DNA from: Calendula officinalis
Lineage: Eukaryota > Streptophyta > Magnoliopsida > Asterales > Asteraceae
Length of the DNA stretch: 64,000 nucleotides
Assembly: GCA_963853835.1 (NCBI GenBank)
Contig: OY970822.1
Location: forward strand, 43,884,404 to 43,948,403
Direction: 5' to 3'
Part shown: one piece after another, positions 57,828 through 64,000 of the stretch
Layout: every line of letters begins with the position of its first letter
How positions within the stretch are numbered: position 1 is the stretch's first letter
Position numbers and translations under genes: made by a program
The notes under the pieces: generated by a model
Told to the model about the DNA's origin: nothing
Databases searched by the model: none
Seen by the model: only the letters and a program-made list of their open reading frames with translations

Positions 57828-60800
57828 AGTTACTCTCAATAAATATTAGAGGTGTTAACTGCACCTTAAAAAAGAGGTGGATACAAGAACTAAAAGTGGC
57901 GAATAAAATACAATTTGTAGGGATGCAGGAAACTATGGCAAATAACATAGATCCTAGGGTAGTTAGATCTTATTGGGGAAGGTCCGGAATGGAATACGAG
58001 TCTTCAAACCCAATTGCTAAATCGGGCGGTTTGGTGTCTATATGGGACCCCTCTTGGTTTGTAAAAACTAATTCATCAACCGGGGAAGGTTTCTTACTAA
58101 TTCATGGGGAAATCATAGGTTCAAATATATCTTGTGGGTTTGTTAATATATATGCATCACAGGACCCAAATAAGAAACGATCTTTATGGAACTCATTGAC
58201 CCAGATGATAATGGCAGACCCGAATAGGGTTTGGGTATTATTTGGGGATTTCAACGAGGTACGGAAAAATTCAGAAAGATCTGGCTCCTCTTTCTCTCCG
58301 GCAGGGGCAAGGGCGTTTAATAGATTTATTAGTGATGCTGGATTAAATGAGATAAAAATAGGGGGTAGACGTTATTCAAGAAGCACACCGGATAGCGGCA
58401 AATTAAGTCTTCTTGATAGAGTTCTAGTATCTGGTAATTTTTTCGAGCATTGGCAAAACCCTAATGTTAATATTCTGCCAAAAGGGTACAGTGATCATTG
58501 TCCTTTATTTCTTAATTCTGTAAATGTTGACTTTGGGCCTACTTATTTTAAGTTCTTTAATTCTTGGGCCGCTAACCCTTCATTGGAGTCGATTGTTAGC
58601 CGGGCTTGGGCTTTGCCCATTCCCGGATGCACATCGCATATTCAATTATTTTGCAGGAAACTTAAACAGGTCAAATTGGAGATAAAGAAGTGGCGACACA
58701 CAAATGCAGACAAAAGCTTGGATGAGCTTAAGAAAAAAGCAGTTGAAGTCGATACCAAGGCTGAAACAGTCGGTCTTACTGATACAGAAAAGCAGCTCAG
58801 AATGAATATCGATGTACAGATTCGGGAAAAAGAAGCAATCAAAATCAGTGACATCAGGCAAAAAGCTAGGGTAAAATGGTGTGCAGATGGTGATGAGAAT
58901 TCCAGATTTTTTCATGGCACCTTAAAGCACAACAACAGAAAAAATTTCATTCACGGGTTACCCATCAACGGAATCTGGACCGAAGAACCTGAGTCAATGA
59001 AAAAAGGTATTTTTAATCATTTTTCGAATATTTTTTCAGAACCGAAGAGATCAAGACCGGAGTATGGCAGCAAAAAATTCAAAACCCTTTCATTATCACA
59101 AAAAATCCAATTGGAACTCAGCTTTTCTAGCGCGGAGGTCAAAAAGGCAGTATGGGATTGCGGGGTTGAAAAAGCACCGGGTCCCGATGGTTTCACGTTT
59201 GCATTCTACAAAAAATATTGGAATATCATTCAAGAAGATCTGATGAATGCTGTGGTTCACTTTGAGAATGGGGGAGAATTAAAATTTGGAAGTAACGCTT
59301 CCTTTTTTACTCTTATACCAAAGTGTGAGATCCCATTAGAAGTTTCAGATTATCGTCCAATCAGCCTAATTGGAAGTTTCTACAAAATCATTGCTAAATG
59401 TTTAGCGAATCGCCTTAAATTAGTGATTGGAGACATAATCAGTGAAGAGCAGTCAGCCTTTATTGAAGGCAGAAACATTCTTGATGGCCCTTTAATTTTA
59501 AGTTAAGTAATCTCGTGGTGTAAAAAAGTGAAAAAACAGCTCTTGATATTTAAAGTGGACTTTGAAAAGGCATATGATACGTTAAATTGGGGTTTTATTG
59601 ATTCGATTATGAGGCAAATGAACTTTGGTGAAAAGTGGAGAAGTTGGATACAAATGTGTTTATCGTCGGCTAGAGCATCAGTTTTGCTAAACGGATCTCC
59701 TACCGACGAATTTAATATTAACAGGGGTCTTAGACAAGGTGACCCAATGGCCCCTTTTCTTTTCATTATTGCGGTTGAAAGTATACACATTGCTATGCTT
59801 GAAGCGCAAGAAAAAGGTATCTTTCAAGGGGTTAAATTACCAAAAATCGATAATCCATTATCTCATCTCCAATATGCTGATGATACCATCTTTATCGGTG
59901 AATGGTCCGAGACAAATGCGAGGAATCTTAATCGAATCCTCAATTGTTTTCATTTAGCATCAGGCTTAAAGGTTAATATGTCAAAAAGTAAAATTATGGG
60001 AGTTGGGGTAGTTGATCATGAGGTGGGCAGACTCGCATATCGGTTAAAATGTGGTATCAGATTCACCCCGTTTAAATACCTTGGTCTACTCATAGGGGCT
60101 CCGATGCATAGAATATCTCATTGGGATATAATTGTAAATAAATTCCAAAAAAAACTTTCTTCTTGGAAAGCATCATCCCTATCGTACGGAGGTAGATTAA
60201 CTCTCATAAAATCGGTTTTAGGAGCCGTCGGTATTTATTATTTCTCCATGTTTAAAGCCCCGGAAAGTATTCTTAAAAAACTAGAATCAATTCGGGCCAA
60301 ATTTTTCTGGGGGTCAAAAAATGGAGAACGGAAAATACATTGGGTTGAATGGAAAAAAATGCATGATACAATTGAATTGGGTGGGTTAAATGTGCCGAGC
60401 CTTAAAGCTCAAAATCTTGCACTTTTAGCAAAATGGTGGTGGAGGTTAAAAAAAGAGGGCGACTCCTTGTGGAAAAAAGTGATTGTAGCACTACATAACA
60501 TCCCGAGCCCATACATTCCGGTTAGTAAATTCACGGGCGTTTGGAATAATATCGTGAAAATACGAGTTCATCTTGAAAAAATAAATATTCCTTTTGACTC
60601 ATGGTTTCAACATACGATACATCCGGATTCGGGTGAAATGATAACAAAGTGGGTTTTTGAGAACGATGGAATTTTTACGGTCTCTTCTGCAAGGGTCGCA
60701 ATTGAAAGAACTCTTTCTGGCCCGACATCGATTTCCAAATTTTTTTGGGTAAAAGCCGTTCCGATTACCACTAATATCTTTTTTTGGCGGTTTTTTCATA

Positions 60801-61243
60801 ACCGGCTTCCGACGTGTTTTAATTTGTTAAAGCGGGGTATAATCTTGGAATCGGCGGTATGCTCTCTTTGCGAGAGAGAGATCGAAGATGACGATCATTT
60901 GTTTTGGCAATGTAGTAATATCCGGTCCATTTGGGTTGATTTTTGTAAATGGTGGGCCATCGATATAGGAGTAATAAGGAAGATCGATCAATTGATGGAG
61001 TGGCACATTCATGTGCATATGTCGAAGGAAAAAGCTCAAAGATATCAAACCGCATTCATTTCCACTCTCTGGCATATTTGGAAAGCAAGAAACGAAATAG
61101 TATTTAATAAAAATCTTCATGCTTTTCATAACATTTATATGCAATCTTAAGCACAATCCTTCTATTGGCTAAAAAATCGGACAAAAGTCAACTGGAGTTC
61201 CCTTGAATGGGGGTTATGGTGTACACAACCAGCATCAGTTTAA
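57824..61243 (+). pseudogene. LINE ORF2 (endonuclease-reverse transcriptase), two in-frame stops
   Basis: ATG 57824 overlaps the ORF1 stop (ATGA). AP-type endonuclease, residues 1-230: SINIRG, GMQET, FGDFNEVR and GYSDHCP catalytic motifs. RT: KAPGPDGFTFAFYKKYW, SLIGSFYKIIAKCLANRLK, FKVDFEKAYDTLNW, GLRQGDPMAPFLF and catalytic QYADDTIFIG near 59873-59902. The C-terminal zf-RVT module reads FFWVKAVPITTNIFFWR and CSLCEREIEDDDHLFWQC. There is no RNase H domain. Nonsense codons are TAA 59504-59506 (inside RT, before the catalytic motif) and TAA 61148-61150; the frame would end at 61243. Otherwise it is intact over more than 1,100 codons. Confidence 0.92.
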
Positions 61244-61456
61244 CAAGGAGCAATTAGATTCAAAGGCGTTCGGGAATCGTTATAGTTAGATGGCATTTTA
61301 TGTAAATATATGTAGTTACTGATTGTAATAGGAGTTTTTCTATTTTTCGGTGTATCGTTAAAAAGTTTAATGATAATTGGGGTTGGTCGGAGTAGGTGAT
61401 GACATTGCCGAAGCTCATTCTCGATTGGCCTGTTTCTTTTGCTGTTCAAAAAAAAA
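61244..61456 (+). other. LINE 3' UTR and A-tail
   Basis: About 205 bp, with a GGTTGGTCGGAGTAGG segment, ending TGCTGTTC and an A-run at 61448-61456. Confidence 0.8.
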
Positions 61457-61711
61457 ATGTGCCCACTAAGCATTTAACAAAGCATACAAGCGTCGTTGTT
61501 TTAGAAATTCACATAGGAAGTGCAAACATATAAAATGCTGTTTTCTATTTTACGTAAAAACAAAAAAAAAATGTTATTTTAGATGTGCTAATATAAATGT
61601 AAAATGCCCGTGGTTATAAAGAAAGGAATGTAAATGATACTTGATTCGTACAAAAGAATTTATAACAATGCAAAAGAGTTTATATGAATAAAAACCGCTA
61701 TATACGAATCT

Positions 61712-61823
61712 TTTTTTGAACCGGCAATATAATTACATATAAATCTCCTATGTTTGGGATTGAACCCAAGACCTCCTTGTTAGTTTCTCTCCATGTTAGC
61801 CAAGTGGGCTAGCCCCAACTTGT
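61712..61823 (-). mobile_element. Short tRNA-derived SINE
   Basis: 16-bp perfect duplication CGCTATATACGAATCT at 61696-61711 and 61824-61839. On the minus strand an A-box-like TAGCCCACTTGGCTAAC (61796-61812) and B box GGGTTCAATCCC (61756-61767), ending GGTTCAAAAAAA. About 112 bp, so 5' intact but short at the 3' side. Confidence 0.85.
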
Positions 61824-61839
61824 CGCTATATACGAATCT

Positions 61840-62497
61840 AACTGACGAATTTTCTACTATTCTAAACATGGAATAAGACTTTAATTAGCTTATGTAGGTA
61901 GATTTTTTGTTTTGCCCATGGTCATTAAATGCGGGAATCACCATCTTCGTCATTCTTCATGTATACGAACTATTTTGTATCCATCTTACTATTTATATCC
62001 AGTTCGATTTAAAAAGTTTAAATAATTTATTCTAAAATACATCAATGTTCTTGAAATTATGTCCCGTGACGTTTATTCATACATCATCATCTGACTCACT
62101 TGATTCTCGAACCGGCCCTTCAAATTTTTGAAGAGCTCTTTTGCGCCATTCAAATGGTTTGTTTCCCTAATTACGTTTCCTGATCATTTTCAAACATTAT
62201 ATAATTTCAATGGTTGACGTATGCAGTCGAAGATTAATTCCGTTGCTAGCATGCATAGTTTTTATCGATCCGCCTTGACCATGTGTATTGCCTACGTGCA
62301 CTTCGTTTGATTATATTATGTATATCCGTCTACAACAATTATGCTTTTCTTGTCTTTGATTTGCCACGTTTGGTTTAAAAAACATACCTATTTGAAGTAT
62401 GCGTCCTCCACATTGTCATGTAATTGAAAGGAAATTATGGCACCATCTTTTACTTTCAAACAGTAATTCTCAATATAGATAGTCTCTTTATTTAAAA
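61840..62497. other. Intergenic DNA
   Basis: No gene or element recognised. Confidence 0.5.
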
Positions 62498-62560
62498 CTA
62501 GCAGAGTACCGGCGCAATACGGCGATGAGTACCCTATAACTATACTTTTTTGCAGTGTAC
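62498..62560 (-). mobile_element. Possible Helitron 3' end
   Basis: On the minus strand: CGCCGTATTGCGCCGGTACTCTGCTAG then T. This has the CTAG terminus and a GC-rich imperfect hairpin about 8-9 nt before it. The hairpin is degenerate and the 5' end was not located; the element may extend rightward through the CACATGTG repeat. Confidence 0.4.
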
Positions 62561-62629
62561 AGTTTGAAGATTTTTATTATAACATCATAGTTGAATTCAA
62601 AATAATCTTTAATTTTTTTAGTTTTAAAG

Positions 62630-63130
62630 GACAAAATCTCAATCATTGATTAATTATAAGTAATATTCAAGACTAATTATAAGTATATTTTTTATTGGTT
62701 ACTTTAAAATTATTTATTATTATTATTATTTTAAAAAAAGTTATTTATTTTTCGTTAATAAAACAAAATGTGACATGTAATTGTATACCAAAACACATGT
62801 GATTGTACCAAAACATCACATGTGATGAAATATACAATTATATGTGATTGTACATTAAATCACATATGATTAACTACCACATGTAATTATCAAATAATAT
62901 TGTTTTTTAATAAAAATAATAATAATAGAAAAAAATCGATTTTTTTTTTTGTAAAATATGTGATTATTAATATGTGACCAAAATACATCTTCATATAAAA
63001 AATATGTGATTAATTTTAACTATTAGATTTTATTGATTAATGGTTGAGATTTGTCCCTTATAACTGTACAAAGGTTAAAGACTAACTTAAATATTTCACT
63101 ATGACATTATTATCAATTACAGTAAATTCT
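62630..63130. repeat. AT-rich dispersed repeat with CACATGTGATTGTACC palindromes, copy B
   Basis: Core 62765-62890: GACATGTAATTGTATACC, ACACATGTGATTGTACC, ATCACATGTGATGAAATATA, AATCACATATGATT. Flanks match copy A at 53440-53950 in the same order. Confidence 0.6.
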
Positions 63131-64000
63131 AAGATAAATTGGTATATGCTTAATAAATAGTTGGAAGTAAACACCTTTAGATAATCTTAAATTGCTTATA
63201 TTTGAATATCCAGGGCTGGATAAGAAGGTCGATCAAAAACTTTGTTTAAACTATGTAGTATAAATAATACTCTAAATAGGTCTAACACTACATAAGAACA
63301 AAATAAGTTTGAGTATTTTTATACAGGTCAATATAAAAAGTTAGTTACATGCCTATATTGACCTAATTAATTTAAAAAAAAAAACACTACATAAGAACAA
63401 AAAAAGTTTGAGTTTCTAGTTAATTGAATTGCAAAACATCCCAACAATCTCCATACAAGTTTCTTTAAGATGATAAAAGATTAAAAGGTGCAGTATTCAA
63501 ATTATAGAAGATATTAAAGAAAATTAAGAGTTGTGAATTGTGATACACGTCAAAAGGTACTAACAAATGGTAAAAATCTCTCTAGAAGTTTCTTTAACAT
63601 GATAAAAGTAGAAATTTTACATTTTTGTAAATTACGAGAGCAATGAGCAAAATCCAGATCAATATTTGAACAATGAATTTCACTGTCACTGAACAACTGC
63701 GACAAATTAAAACATGAAAAGAAAAATACAAAAAGATGCAATAAGCATTAGTGATATGGAAAAATTAAGTGTGGTAATTAGGTCAGGTTGGGTGAGTTTA
63801 AAAAATCTCAACCCTATAATTTAATAGGTTGGCGAGTCAAATGAGTTAGCAGACTCCATTGAAGAATTGCTTTATATTATGGCAAAAATGGGATTCGTGT
63901 TTTTCCACATCCTGAATTGTTTTCTCATTATCATCATTGCATTCAAACATAAACAACATATACACAAACGCAGTTCAACTTAACCGTGAAAAAAAACTAA
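63131..64000. other. Intergenic DNA
   Basis: AT-rich. CACTACATAAGAACAAAATAAG recurs at 63288 and 63386; CTCTCTAGAAGTTTCTTTAA at 63577 resembles CAAGTTTCTTTAAGATGATA at 63457. 63775-63860 carries GGTTGGGT / GGTTGGCGAGTC words of a hAT-like repeat cut by the window end. No gene. Confidence 0.45.

Larger units (their letters stand above)
55684..61456 (+). mobile_element. Full-length L1-type LINE
   Basis: Perfect 18-bp duplication ATGTGCCCACTAAGCATT at 55666-55683 and 61457-61474. ORF1 with an RRM, ORF2 with AP endonuclease, RT and a C-terminal zinc-binding module, a short 3' UTR and a terminal A-run of about 9. The perfect duplication and full length indicate a young insertion. ORF1 has one and ORF2 two premature stops, so the copy is probably dead or recently killed. 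Confidence 0.95.

Noticed and set aside
61750..61823. tRNA gene on the minus strand
   Set aside because: Only the pol III boxes are tRNA-like; a 16-bp duplication shows it is a SINE.

Overview
This is plant nuclear DNA, very probably from a eudicot and plausibly from Asteraceae. The evidence is AT-rich, TE-packed sequence with a Tat-type Ty3/gypsy element, a Sirevirus-type Ty1/copia element with an env-like 3' region, an L1-type LINE, PIF/Harbinger, hAT, Mutator, Helitron, Tourist and Stowaway elements, and genes with plant splice signals. The family placement is inferred from the look of the retroelement proteins, not from a search. Two ordinary host genes are visible. One encodes a small protein with a proline-rich PNRC-type motif (16291-17073, +). 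The other is a two-exon BOI-type RING E3 ligase (50785-51698, -).

Layout. 1-1473: non-genic, with GGGTT-rich repeats and a G-box cluster. 1474-11153: a complete but decayed Tat/gypsy element on the minus strand, carrying a plus-strand antisense gene (2364-4898) beside its 3' LTR. 11474-12657: a Mutator-like element with about 175-bp terminal inverted repeats, a 9-bp TSD and a captured DELLA/GRAS-like fragment. 12704-13147: a hAT MITE. 15200-15611: a broken Harbinger partner-gene fragment. 16291-17073: the PNRC-motif gene. 17677-19086: Stowaway and Harbinger derivatives and a foldback MITE. 21087-21359: a SINE. 24780-25990: a degenerate minisatellite holding another SINE. 27865-38986: a full-length Sirevirus-like copia element (5-bp TSD, about 98% LTR identity) with broken gag, pol and env-like regions. 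39246-40752: Stowaway, hAT-like and Tourist elements. 41100-43110: a Harbinger element with an intact DDE transposase ORF. 43818-44378: a Helitron. 45878-48070: three adjoining Tourist-like elements, one with a partner-gene remnant. 48511-49572: a Stowaway and a hAT MITE. 50785-51698: the RING gene. 54574-55191: a solo copia LTR inside a TA microsatellite. 55684-61456: a full-length LINE with an 18-bp TSD. 61712-61823: a SINE. 62498 onward: a Helitron-like end and an AT-rich repeat with CACATGTG palindromes.

No multi-gene host pathway is present. The window is mainly an archive of transposition. The retroelement open frames are interrupted by nonsense codons, small indels and missing catalytic residues, so most copies look inactive. 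The Harbinger transposase ORF is the one mobile-element gene that reads cleanly, and several non-autonomous relatives lie within 30 kb. The most unusual signals are a short motif (ACTACTG/CAGTAGT) scattered through LTR, UTR and coding parts of the copia element in both orientations, the DELLA-like capture in the Mutator element, and the promoter-like DNA ahead of the env-like region.
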